11,507 nt of DNA, from assembly GCA_020253595.1 (NCBI GenBank), contig JADCBH010000092.1, forward strand, positions 1-11,507, given 5' to 3'. Below are positions 1-6,165 of the stretch, piece after piece (within the stretch, counting starts at the first letter, position 1; every line of letters begins with the position of its first letter). This stretch comes from Brevundimonas sp. (GTDB taxonomy: Bacteria; Pseudomonadota; Alphaproteobacteria; Caulobacterales; Caulobacteraceae). The notes below the pieces were generated by a model. It was not told where the DNA came from and ran no database searches. It saw nothing but the letters and a program-made list of their open reading frames with translations. The position numbers were made by a program, and so were the translations under genes.

Positions 1-713
1 CGCTTGTTGGCGTGAGTGGCGGGGGCGGTGCCCAGCGCCTCCGGAATCTCGCCCTTGAAGTAGAACCGCTGCCAGGCCTCCTTGGCCGCGTCGGGGTCGC
101 CTGACGCAAGGCGAGTGTTGAAGTCGGTGCGTTGCCGGTTCCAGGCCTCGAACTGGCCCTTCATCGTCGGGTTCGACTCCAGCGTCCGGATCACCGGCTG
201 GACGGCTTCCATCTTCCGGTGCTCGACCAGGGTGATGAAGCAGAAGGGCTCGCCGCGCTCGAACTTGATCCGGCCCGGTCGGGTGAAGATCCAGTTCATG
301 GTGAAGGGAAACGGCAGCCAGTCCGTTTCGATCAGGCCGACCAGGGGCTGGATGCCGTCCTTCACATGATTGGGCGACCCCGAGCAGATCATGCCCCAGC
401 CCGGTGGCGTACGGAACAGATACTGCGGATGCATGGTCAGGACCCCGCGCGAGAAGTGCGAGGTGACGAAGTGGTCCAGCTCCGGCTGTGGCCGCTCCGG
501 CGTGATGGTGATGTCGTTCTGCGACGGCCCGCCGTTCCATTCTGCCGTGAAGGTGAAGGGACACAGGATCTCCCAGCCCGTCGTATTGGCCATGGTCAGC
601 GGCAGGCAGCGATAGGGATGGCGGCTGGCGAAGGCATCCATCCAGTTCCGCGACTGGCGGCCGGGCACCATGTCCGGCGGGCGCGACGACATCGGATAGC
701 ATTCCAGTTCCAA
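1..713 (-). CDS. DUF6065-family protein, 3' end cut off by the window edge
   Basis: This minus-strand frame is open from the left edge of the window through about 237 codons, and I read it by reverse translation. The predicted protein begins MELECYPMSSRPPDMVPGRQ and contains CLPLTMANTTGWEILCPF, an EWNGGPSQND stretch and PPGWGMICSGSPNH. This composition, rich in Trp, Pro and Gly, matches my memory of the DUF6065 family, usually about 230-250 residues, so little is missing. The function is unknown; no catalytic motif, signal peptide or membrane segment is evident. I chose the TTG start at 713 because AAGGA lies 9 nt upstream and the frame gives the family-like N-terminal CY motif. The ATG at 692 has a poorer ribosome site and would remove that motif. 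The ATG at 788 would overlap the divergent gene. The coding frame is secure; the family name is recognised from memory, not searched. Confidence 0.75.
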   Translation of the reverse strand, partial: MELECYPMSSRPPDMVPGRQSRNWMDAFASRHPYRCLPLTMANTTGWEILCPFTFTAEWNGGPSQNDITITPERPQPELDHFVTSHFSRGVLTMHPQYLFRTPPGWGMICSGSPNHVKDGIQPLVGLIETDWLPFPFTMNWIFTRPGRIKFERGEPFCFITLVEHRKMEAVQPVIRTLESNPTMKGQFEAWNRQRTDFNTRLASGDPDAAKEAWQRFYFKGEIPEALGTAPATHANK

Positions 714-722
714 GGGGCGGCG

Positions 723-727
723 TCCTT
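723..727 (-). promoter_or_regulatory. Shine-Dalgarno site supporting a TTG start
   Basis: Read on the minus strand this is AAGGA, 9 nt upstream of the TTG at 713. It is the main reason for preferring that TTG over the downstream ATG at 692 as the start of the DUF6065-type gene. Confidence 0.5.
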
Positions 728-767
728 CGGCTAAGCGGATCGTGTCGTCCTTCCTATCGGCCCGCCC

Positions 768-1286
768 ATGACCGCTCAACCGCCGCATGATCGAGACAGC
801 CTGCTGGCCTTCCTGGCCGAGCATGGGATCGACCAGACCACCCACGACCATCCGGCTGTCTTTCGTGTGGAGGAAGGGCTGGAGCTGAAGGCCTCCATGC
901 CTGGGGCCCACACCAAGAACCTTTTCCTCAAGGACAAGAAGGGGCAGCTCTGGCTCATCTCGGCGCGGCAGGACACGGTCATCGACCTCAAGGCGGCACC
1001 AAAGATCATTGGCTCGGACCGCCTGTCGTTCGGCAATGAGACCCTGATGTGGGAAACGCTCGGGGTACGCCCGGGGTCGGTGACAGCGCTGGGCCTGATC
1101 AACGACGTGGATCGGCGCGTGACCTTCGTGCTGGATCGGGGGCTGTGGGAGGCAGACATCGTCAACTTCCACCCCCTGACCAACACTGCGACAACAGCGC
1201 TCGGCCAGACCGACTTCCGCCGGTTTCTTGACGCCATCGGCCGCAAGACCCTCGTGATCGACTTTGCGGCACCGGTTGACGCTTGA
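768..1286 (+). CDS. Prolyl-tRNA editing protein, YbaK/ProXp-ala (PrdX) type
   Basis: This 172-residue free-standing protein has the YbaK/EbsC aminoacyl-tRNA deacylase fold. Members hydrolyse mischarged tRNAs in trans in the cytoplasm; the ProXp-ala subgroup clears Ala-tRNA(Pro) made by prolyl-tRNA synthetase. Visible signatures are the HDHPAVF stretch (residues 26-32) and the PGAHTKNLFLKD segment (45-56). Its Lys50-Asn51 pair corresponds to the lysine-asparagine pair I recall as K45/N46 in Caulobacter ProXp-ala. The C-terminal half carries GSVTALGLIND and NFHPLTNTAT, also typical. The length fits the ProXp-ala group rather than the shorter YbaK proteins that edit Cys-tRNA(Pro). No Shine-Dalgarno sequence precedes the ATG, so the transcript may have a very short leader. 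It lies 55 bp from the divergent DUF6065-type gene and 63 bp before cnoX. The family is clear; the exact substrate is inferred. Confidence 0.88.
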   Translation: MTAQPPHDRDSLLAFLAEHGIDQTTHDHPAVFRVEEGLELKASMPGAHTKNLFLKDKKGQLWLISARQDTVIDLKAAPKIIGSDRLSFGNETLMWETLGVRPGSVTALGLINDVDRRVTFVLDRGLWEADIVNFHPLTNTATTALGQTDFRRFLDAIGRKTLVIDFAAPVDA

Positions 1287-1307
1287 GTCTTCGCCATTGC
1301 GCGACCA
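1276..1307 (+). promoter_or_regulatory. Possible promoter elements and a GANTC site before the thioredoxin-TPR gene
   Basis: TTGACGC at 1276-1282 matches the -35 hexamer of the Caulobacter housekeeping sigma consensus. About 16 nt further on, GCGCGACC (1299-1306) is only a weak -10 match. A GAGTC (GANTC, the CcrM methylation target in Caulobacterales) at 1285-1289 overlaps the end of the preceding gene. The -35 is good but the -10 is poor, so this is tentative. Confidence 0.22.
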
Positions 1308-1349
1308 TCTGTCGGCTCTCGCGTTCCACGCCGACAGGATGACCCCACG

Positions 1350-2249
1350 ATGAGCTTCGCCGACCCGACCGCCGCCGGAAACGACGACCTGATCAAGGAG
1401 GGCTCGGACGCCGGTTTCATGGCCGACGTGATCGCAGCATCGAAGACCCAGCCGGTCATCGTCGATTTCTGGGCCACCTGGTGCGGGCCATGCCGGACCC
1501 TGACGCCGATCCTTGAGAAGCAGGTTCGGGCCGCCGGTGGCGCGGTCAAGCTGGTCAAGATCGACGTCGACAAGAACCCGGCCTACGCGGGCCAGCTGCG
1601 GGTCCAGTCGATCCCGACGGTCTACGCCTTCGTCAACGGCCAGCCGGTCGATGGCTTCCAGGGGGCTCTGCCTGAAAGCCAGGTGAAGGCCTTCATCGAG
1701 AAGCTCACGGGCGGCACGTCCGTCAACGCCGACGTTGAGCAGCTGCTGGCGCTGGGCGAGGAGTCGCTCGGACTGTCGGATTTCGGTGGTGCGGCCCAGG
1801 CCTTCGCCCACGTCCTGACCCTCGAACCCGAGAACGAGACGGCCATCGCCGGAATGGCGCGGGTCTATCTGGCCGGCGGCGACGCCGACCAGGCGCGCCA
1901 GACCATCGCCATGGCGCCGGCGGACAGCAAGAACGCAGCTGTCATCAGCCTGCGCGCCCAGCTCTCCCTGGCTTCGGCGGCTCCCACCGCCGAGACGGCC
2001 CTGCTGGAAGCCCGGCTGCGGGCCGATCCGGGCGACCACCAGGCGCGCTATGACCTGTCTCTCGTCCAGGCGGCCTCCGGTGACCTGAAGGGTGCCGTGA
2101 CCAGCCTGCTGGATATCGTCCAGGCGGATCTGGAGTGGAACGACCAGGCGGCGAGAAAGCAGCTGCTTGTCGTGTTCGAGGCTGCGGGCCTCACGTCGGA
2201 CATCGCCAAGGACGGGCGTCGTCGCCTGTCCTCCATTCTGTTCGCATAG
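1350..2249 (+). CDS. cnoX: CnoX/YbbN-like chaperedoxin (thioredoxin domain plus TPR repeats)
   Basis: This 299-residue cytoplasmic protein has an N-terminal thioredoxin domain (about residues 15-115) followed by a helical TPR-like region (about 125-299). The active site W44-C45-G46-P47-C48 and the cis-proline in SIPTV (Pro89) are intact. A working oxidoreductase is therefore expected, unlike E. coli CnoX, whose site is degenerate. In Caulobacter crescentus, CnoX is known as a constitutive holdase with thioredoxin activity that hands clients to GroEL or DnaK. The TPR part shows ALGEESLGLSDFGGAAQAF and ARVYLAGGDADQA repeats and ends in RKQLLVVFEAAG, as in other YbbN proteins. The start is set by AGGA at 1336-1339, 10 nt upstream. 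The stop codon overlaps the ribosome-binding site of the next gene, so the two are probably cotranscribed and coupled. Confidence 0.93.
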   Translation: MSFADPTAAGNDDLIKEGSDAGFMADVIAASKTQPVIVDFWATWCGPCRTLTPILEKQVRAAGGAVKLVKIDVDKNPAYAGQLRVQSIPTVYAFVNGQPVDGFQGALPESQVKAFIEKLTGGTSVNADVEQLLALGEESLGLSDFGGAAQAFAHVLTLEPENETAIAGMARVYLAGGDADQARQTIAMAPADSKNAAVISLRAQLSLASAAPTAETALLEARLRADPGDHQARYDLSLVQAASGDLKGAVTSLLDIVQADLEWNDQAARKQLLVVFEAAGLTSDIAKDGRRRLSSILFA

Positions 2250-2254
2250 GGGAG
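2248..2254 (+). promoter_or_regulatory. Strong Shine-Dalgarno site for the LON-N gene
   Basis: AGGGGAG begins inside the stop codon of the thioredoxin-TPR gene and sits 6 nt before the ATG at 2261. It fixes that ATG as the start and implies translational coupling, although the reading frame stays open well upstream inside the previous gene. Confidence 0.6.
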
Positions 2255-2260
2255 CCACGG

Positions 2261-2920
2261 ATGGCGCAGGGCTATGTGAAGGCGGTCGACCTGCCGCAGG
2301 TGATCCCTGTCTTCCCTCTGCCGGGCGCGATCCTGCTGCCTCGGGGCCAGCTGCCGCTCAACATCTTCGAGCCGCGCTATCTGAACATGATCGACGACGC
2401 GATGGCGGGTGACCGCATCATCGGCATGATCCAGCCCGTCGGCGGACCACGCCGCCTGCCCAGCCTGTCGGCCGTGGGCTGCGCCGGGCGGATCACCACC
2501 TTCGCAGAGACCTCGGATGGCCGCTATCTGGTCACCCTGACCGGGGTGGCGCGCTTCCGCGTCGCCTCGGAGTTGCCGGTCCAGACGCCCTATCGTCAGG
2601 TACGCGCGGCGTTCCAGTCGTTCGAGGCTGACCTGGCAGCGCCGACAGGCGGTGAGGGCTTTGATCGGGAGGGCTTCCTGGGCGCGCTCCGCCACTACCT
2701 CGAGCGGCGCCAGCTCGAAATCGATTGGGAAACGGCCGAGGCGGCACCTCAGGAAGCCCTGGTCAACAGCCTGTCGATGGCCCTGCCGTTCGAACCGGCC
2801 GAGAAACAGGCCTTGATGGAATCACCCACCCTGGAAGATCGGGTCGAGGTGCTGACGGCGCTCCTGCGCATCGACGCGGCCGAGAGCGGCGACGGGGACA
2901 GCCAGACGTCGATGCAGTAG
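2261..2920 (+). CDS. Stand-alone LON substrate-binding (LON-N) domain protein
   Basis: This 219-residue protein consists of a LON N-terminal domain without the AAA+ ATPase and protease parts of Lon. Visible family signatures are VFPLPGAILLPRGQLPLNIF followed by EPRY (about residues 17-40), AVGCAGRITTF (71-81), DGRYLVTLTGVARFR (86-100), and a C-terminal NSLSMALPFEPAEKQALME helix region (169-187). Such domains bind protein substrates in Lon; the stand-alone form is common in Alphaproteobacteria and its role is not established. There is no signal peptide or membrane segment, so it should be cytoplasmic. It follows the CnoX-like gene by 11 bp. In many relatives I recall a Trm112-like gene next; here the next gene is convergent, so any such partner is absent. 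Only 9 bp separate its stop from the opposing stop, leaving no room for a separate terminator. Confidence 0.9.
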   Translation: MAQGYVKAVDLPQVIPVFPLPGAILLPRGQLPLNIFEPRYLNMIDDAMAGDRIIGMIQPVGGPRRLPSLSAVGCAGRITTFAETSDGRYLVTLTGVARFRVASELPVQTPYRQVRAAFQSFEADLAAPTGGEGFDREGFLGALRHYLERRQLEIDWETAEAAPQEALVNSLSMALPFEPAEKQALMESPTLEDRVEVLTALLRIDAAESGDGDSQTSMQ

Positions 2921-2929
2921 GCGCGCGCC

Positions 2930-3463
2930 TCAGTCCATCGCGCAGACGTCGGGCAGGCCGCGAAGGCCGCCGGCATGGTCCAGACCGTACCCCACCAGGA
3001 ACCGGTTTGGGGCCTCCCAGCCGACGAAGTCGGGCTCTGGCGCGCGCGGCAGGGGCCAGGGCTTGCGGGCGAAGACGCAGGTCACGACCTCCGCGGCTCC
3101 AGCTTCCCTGGCCAGGCGCACGGCCTCCGCGAGCGACAGGCCGGTGTCGAACACATCGTCCAGGATCAAGACCTTGCGGCCCACGACCGAGCGCTGCAGC
3201 GGCGCGCGCACCTCGATCGATCCACGGCTCTCGGTCTCGTCGCCGTAGGAGGCGAGCCACAGCGCGTCGAAGCGGACGTTGCGTCCGAGCCGTGACAGGG
3301 CCCGGGTCAGGTCTGCGGCGAACCACAGGCCACCGGTCAGGAGAACGACGGCGACCGTCTCGTCGTCGACATGGGGCGCGACCTGCTCCGCCAGCTTCGC
3401 CACGACGTTGGCGACCTCGGCCTCGGGCAAAAGAACGGTCGGCGACGGGTGAGTTTCGGCCAT
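2930..3463 (-). CDS. hpt: Purine (hypoxanthine-type) phosphoribosyltransferase
   Basis: This 177-residue type I phosphoribosyltransferase should transfer ribose-5-phosphate from PRPP to a purine base (hypoxanthine or guanine) for purine salvage in the cytoplasm. The PRPP-binding motif VLILDDVFDTGLSL (residues 98-111) includes Asp106, expected to be the catalytic base. The flexible loop reads SYGDETESRG (72-81). The C-terminal part, PDFVGWEAPNRFLVGYGLDH followed by an Arg in GGLRGLP, resembles the base-binding hood of HPRTs, including the human enzyme. One oddity is that the loop I position usually held by Lys or Arg (L-K/R-G) is Thr43 in LLTGG. It lies 50 bp downstream of the zinc-ribbon gene on the same strand and is probably cotranscribed with it. 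No clear Shine-Dalgarno precedes the ATG. Specificity for hypoxanthine versus guanine or xanthine cannot be settled from sequence. Confidence 0.88.
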   Translation of the reverse strand: MAETHPSPTVLLPEAEVANVVAKLAEQVAPHVDDETVAVVLLTGGLWFAADLTRALSRLGRNVRFDALWLASYGDETESRGSIEVRAPLQRSVVGRKVLILDDVFDTGLSLAEAVRLAREAGAAEVVTCVFARKPWPLPRAPEPDFVGWEAPNRFLVGYGLDHAGGLRGLPDVCAMD

Positions 3464-3513
3464 CTCAGGGCGATACCGTCTCGGCCCTGTGGCTGTCGAT
3501 AGTCGCGTCGACC

Positions 3514-4431
3514 TTAGTGGTGCGCCGCGTCGGCGGCGTGATCGGCTTCCGCGACGGGTTGGGCCTCGACCGGCTCGGCATGGGCCGTGGGTGCAGTGTC
3601 GATAATGGCCGGGCGCAGGCCGTGGTCGTCGGCCTCCGGGCGGGGGCGGTCGTGACCGGCCGGCGGGGCGTGTTCCTCGCCGTGGCCGGCCTCGCCATCA
3701 TGCGCGGGTTCTTCATGATGCGCAGCGGGCGTCGTGCCGACAAAGTGGAAGTCAACATCCACGCCTTTGGAACCCGGATCGCGGATCATGGCCGCGAAGC
3801 CCTGGACTCCACCGGGCAGCACCGGCGCTCCGTCCAATTCGATGACGGCATGACCGACTTCGGCACCGTGCTCGTCCAGCAGGGCGACGCGGACCGGCGG
3901 CGGCTGGATCTCGCGGCCACGGACGTTTCGCAAGGCACCGGACACCATCACCATGTCTGGCCGGTCCAACATCGCCTTGGCGGAGATCGCCTCGAACTCG
4001 AGACCCGTCCGATTGACCGGAGCTCCGACTGCGGCGTAGGCCCGAGCTGCTTGGGGCCACAGGTCGACGACATCTTCCTTGAAAGCCCAACTCCCTATCA
4101 GAATGCCCGCAAACACGCTGGCCAGACCGGCCCAGACCGCCCCATGGGTGGCGGCGCGGCGTACCCGACGCTGCTGTTCGGCGCGGGCCCGGAAGGCCTT
4201 GGGCAGTTCCGGAGCGGGGGTCTCGGGCGAGACCGGCGGCGGATCAGAGGGGGCCGTCGTCTGGACGGTCTCGGTCGTTGCCGGCATGGCGGCCTGCAGC
4301 GTCAGGGGTTCTTCCGACGTGGCATGCCACACATGGGCGCACGACTGGCAGCGGACCTTGCGGCCGCCGGGCGGAATCGCATCGTCCGGAGCGAAATAGC
4401 TGGTGGCGCAGGACGGGCAGGTCAGTATCAT
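3514..4431 (-). CDS. MJ0042-type zinc-ribbon, DUF3426 membrane protein with a His-rich tail
   Basis: This 305-residue protein begins with an MJ0042-type zinc ribbon: two CxxC pairs (C5/C8 and C28/C31) within about 35 residues. A Pro/Thr-rich linker (about 40-78) and a basic patch (79-93) follow. A single membrane segment at about 96-115 comes next, then a DUF3426-like beta domain (about 140-231) with VSGALRNVRGREI and PVRVALLDEHGAEV. The predicted topology puts the zinc ribbon in the cytoplasm and the DUF3426 part in the periplasm. The last 70 or so residues (237-305) are low complexity, rich in His, Ala, Glu and Pro, with 11 histidines including a terminal HH. This tail could bind metal, but that is inference. 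The gene is divergent from ftsE across 79 bp and upstream of the phosphoribosyltransferase. Family function is unknown; I am sure of the architecture, not of the role. Confidence 0.88.
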   Translation of the reverse strand: MILTCPSCATSYFAPDDAIPPGGRKVRCQSCAHVWHATSEEPLTLQAAMPATTETVQTTAPSDPPPVSPETPAPELPKAFRARAEQQRRVRRAATHGAVWAGLASVFAGILIGSWAFKEDVVDLWPQAARAYAAVGAPVNRTGLEFEAISAKAMLDRPDMVMVSGALRNVRGREIQPPPVRVALLDEHGAEVGHAVIELDGAPVLPGGVQGFAAMIRDPGSKGVDVDFHFVGTTPAAHHEEPAHDGEAGHGEEHAPPAGHDRPRPEADDHGLRPAIIDTAPTAHAEPVEAQPVAEADHAADAAHH

Positions 4432-4447
4432 GATGCTGACTTCGCGA

Positions 4448-4489
4448 GGCCGATCCCTCGGCCCCCTCCCATCGGCGCAGATTGCGCCG
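4448..4489. repeat. Two adjacent short inverted repeats in the ftsE divergent promoter region
   Basis: GGCCGA (4448-4453) and TCGGCC (4458-4463) pair across a 4-nt loop. CGGCGCA (4473-4479) and TGCGCCG (4483-4489) pair across a 3-nt loop. Both lie in the 79-bp gap between the divergent zinc-ribbon gene and ftsE. No T-tract follows, so they are not typical terminators. They could be operators or chance GC-rich palindromes. Confidence 0.4.
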
Positions 4490-4506
4490 TTCCTGACGAC
4501 TAGACA
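4482..4506 (+). promoter_or_regulatory. Candidate ftsE promoter placing transcription start at the ATG
   Basis: TTGCGCC (4482-4488) and ACTAGACA (4499-4506) are 10 nt apart and approximate the Caulobacter housekeeping pattern TTGACGS-N10-14-GCTANAWC. If used, transcription would begin within a few bases of the ATG at 4511, giving a leaderless mRNA. This agrees with the lack of a Shine-Dalgarno before ftsE. The match is imperfect. Confidence 0.3.
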
Positions 4507-4510
4507 CCTG

Positions 4511-5227
4511 ATGTCCCGACCGCGCCGCCCGGCCGCCGATCCCGCGCCCGAGACCGTCCGCCTGACGGATGTCGGATTCGGCTATGCGGAACGCCCGGAC
4601 GTGATTCGGGACATCTCCCTGAGTCTGCCTGTCGGCTCTTTCCACTTCCTTACCGGGGCGTCGGGATCGGGAAAGTCGACCCTGCTGAAGCTGATCACCC
4701 TGTCGGAGCGACCGAGCGAGGGCCGGATTGCCCTGTTCGGCGAAGACGCGACAGCGGTTTCGGCGCGCGATCGGCCTCGGTTCAGGCGACGCATGGGCGC
4801 GGTGTTCCAGGACTTCCGTCTGCTGGATCACCTCAGCGTCTTCGACAACGCTGCGCTGCCGCGCCGCCTGCGTGGCGACAAGCCGGCGGACTATGGCCCG
4901 GATGTCGAGGAAATGCTGGCGTGGGTCGGTCTCGGCGACCGCATGGGCGAGCGGCCCACCAGCCTGTCGGGCGGTGAGAAGCAGAGGCTGGCCATCGCCC
5001 GTGCGGTCATGGCGCGCCCCGAGCTGATCGTCGCCGATGAGCCAACCGGAAGTGTCGACCCGGTCATGGCGGACAGGCTGCTCAGGCTTTTCCAGTCGCT
5101 GAACAAACAGGGCGTCACGGTGCTGATCGCCAGCCATGACGAAGCCCTGGCCCAAAAGTCCGGCGCGACCGTGCTCAGGCTGGCGGACGGGCGACTGACA
5201 GCGGCGGCGAAGGCGCGCGCGGCATGA
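4511..5227 (+). CDS. ftsE: Cell division ATP-binding protein FtsE
   Basis: This 238-residue ABC ATPase pairs with FtsX to couple ATP hydrolysis in the cytoplasm to activation of peptidoglycan hydrolysis at the division site. All core motifs are present: Walker A GASGSGKST (residues 49-57), Q-loop Gln100 in VFQDFRLLDHLSVFDN, signature LSGGEKQR (152-159), Walker B ELIVADE (171-177) with catalytic Glu177, and H-loop His209 in ASHDEA. The FQDFRLL stretch separates FtsE from LolD and MacB-type ATPases, and the overlap with ftsX confirms the assignment. The D-loop reads GSVDP instead of the more usual GNLDP. I chose the ATG at 4511 because it gives the family's normal length and start; upstream codons in frame would run into the divergent gene. 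No Shine-Dalgarno is visible. Its last 4 bases overlap ftsX (ATGA). Confidence 0.93.
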   Translation: MSRPRRPAADPAPETVRLTDVGFGYAERPDVIRDISLSLPVGSFHFLTGASGSGKSTLLKLITLSERPSEGRIALFGEDATAVSARDRPRFRRRMGAVFQDFRLLDHLSVFDNAALPRRLRGDKPADYGPDVEEMLAWVGLGDRMGERPTSLSGGEKQRLAIARAVMARPELIVADEPTGSVDPVMADRLLRLFQSLNKQGVTVLIASHDEALAQKSGATVLRLADGRLTAAAKARAA

Positions 5228-6156
5228 TCCGGTGGTCGACCTTGTTCGGCCCCGTCGAGGCCCCCGCCGTCGCCAGACCGGAGCGGGATCTGCTGCCGCG
5301 CGACGGTGCGGGTGAACGCTGGCTGGGCGGGGTGATCGCCGTGCTCTGCTTCGTCGCCTGCCTGGCTGGCCTTGGTGCGCTCGCTGCCGACCGGGCTGCG
5401 GGCGGCTGGGCGCGCGAGCTCAGGGGCGAGGCGACTGTGCAGGTCCGCCCGGGCGTCGGCGAGACCGGCGATGCCGCAGCCGCGCGTGCTGCCGAGGCCC
5501 TTGCGGGTGTGACCGGCGTGGATGAGGCCGCAGCCATGGACCGGGCCACGGCCGAGAAGCTGCTCACGCCGTGGATGGGAGAGGCGGCGCTGGAGGATCT
5601 TCCCTTGCCTCATCTGGTCGTCGTCCGGCTGGACGAGGCGGCGCCGGCCAGCGCCCTGGTGCTCGGGCGCGCCCTGGCCGAAGCCGGCATCGACGCCACG
5701 GTCGACGATCACAGCCTGTGGCGCGGCGAGGTGGAGCGATCCGCGACGACGGTGACCGTGCTGGCCATAGCGGCCTTCCTTGCCCTGGCCGGGGCGACAG
5801 GGTCCGCCATTGTCCACGCGGTGCGCGCCGGGGTCGAGGCGCGGCGCGCCGTCATCGAGACCTTGAGCCTGTCCGGCGCGACCGATGCCGCCATTGCCTG
5901 GCTGTTCCAGCGGCGCTTCGCCTTGCTGGCCCTGTTCGGCGGGGCTGCCGGAACAGGGGTCGCACTGGCCCTGGCCGGGCTGGTGCGGTTCCTTGGTGGA
6001 GGCGAAGGCCTGACGCCCGCCCTGCCGCTGGCCTGGACCGATCTGCTGTTGCTCTCGCCAATGCCTGTCGTCGCCGCTACGGTGGCGCTTGTCGCGGCGC
6101 GGCTGGCCGCCGGTCGGGCGCTTGCCCGGCTTGGCGGCAGTGGCAGCGCCCGGTAG
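5224..6156 (+). CDS. ftsX: Cell division membrane protein FtsX
   Basis: This 310-residue inner-membrane protein is the permease-like partner of FtsE. It has the FtsX layout: a cytoplasmic N-terminus, TM1 at about 34-56, a periplasmic loop of roughly 115 residues (57-173), then TM2 (about 174-198), TM3 (about 231-257) and TM4 (about 270-295). Between TM2 and TM3 lies the cytoplasmic coupling segment EARRAVIETLSLSGATDAAI, which matches the conserved FtsX pattern for contact with FtsE. The periplasmic loop is where FtsX contacts hydrolase regulators or amidase activators in other bacteria. The protein is unusually Ala/Gly-rich, as expected from base composition. The start overlaps the ftsE stop by 4 nt, and the stop lies 9 nt before the YdcF-like gene, so this is a tight operon. 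Primary sequence is weakly conserved in FtsX, and context carries part of the call. Confidence 0.92.
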   Translation: MIRWSTLFGPVEAPAVARPERDLLPRDGAGERWLGGVIAVLCFVACLAGLGALAADRAAGGWARELRGEATVQVRPGVGETGDAAAARAAEALAGVTGVDEAAAMDRATAEKLLTPWMGEAALEDLPLPHLVVVRLDEAAPASALVLGRALAEAGIDATVDDHSLWRGEVERSATTVTVLAIAAFLALAGATGSAIVHAVRAGVEARRAVIETLSLSGATDAAIAWLFQRRFALLALFGGAAGTGVALALAGLVRFLGGGEGLTPALPLAWTDLLLLSPMPVVAATVALVAARLAAGRALARLGGSGSAR

Positions 6157-6165
6157 GGAGAAACC

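Noticed and set aside
693..788. ATG at 788 as the start of the DUF6065-type gene
   Set aside because: The frame is open, but this start would overlap the divergent editing-protein gene, and the added residues are basic and unlike the family. The TTG at 713 has the better ribosome site.
776..1573. A 265-codon minus-strand open frame opposite the ProXp-ala-like and cnoX genes
   Set aside because: Ser/Arg/Thr-rich with no recognisable domain, and it overlaps two certain genes.
2135..2260. Upstream extension of the LON-N gene into cnoX
   Set aside because: The extension has no family similarity, and a strong AGGGGAG sits 6 nt before the ATG at 2261.
4448..4489. The two hairpins before ftsE as transcription terminators
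   Set aside because: Neither is followed by a T-run on either strand, and they lie in a divergent, not convergent, gap.
2725..4503. A 592-codon plus-strand open frame opposite the phosphoribosyltransferase and zinc-ribbon genes
   Set aside because: The translation is Arg/Gly-rich with no family motif, while both opposing minus-strand genes have clear motifs.
4403..4510. Upstream extension of ftsE
   Set aside because: It overlaps the divergent zinc-ribbon gene and adds residues not seen in FtsE proteins.
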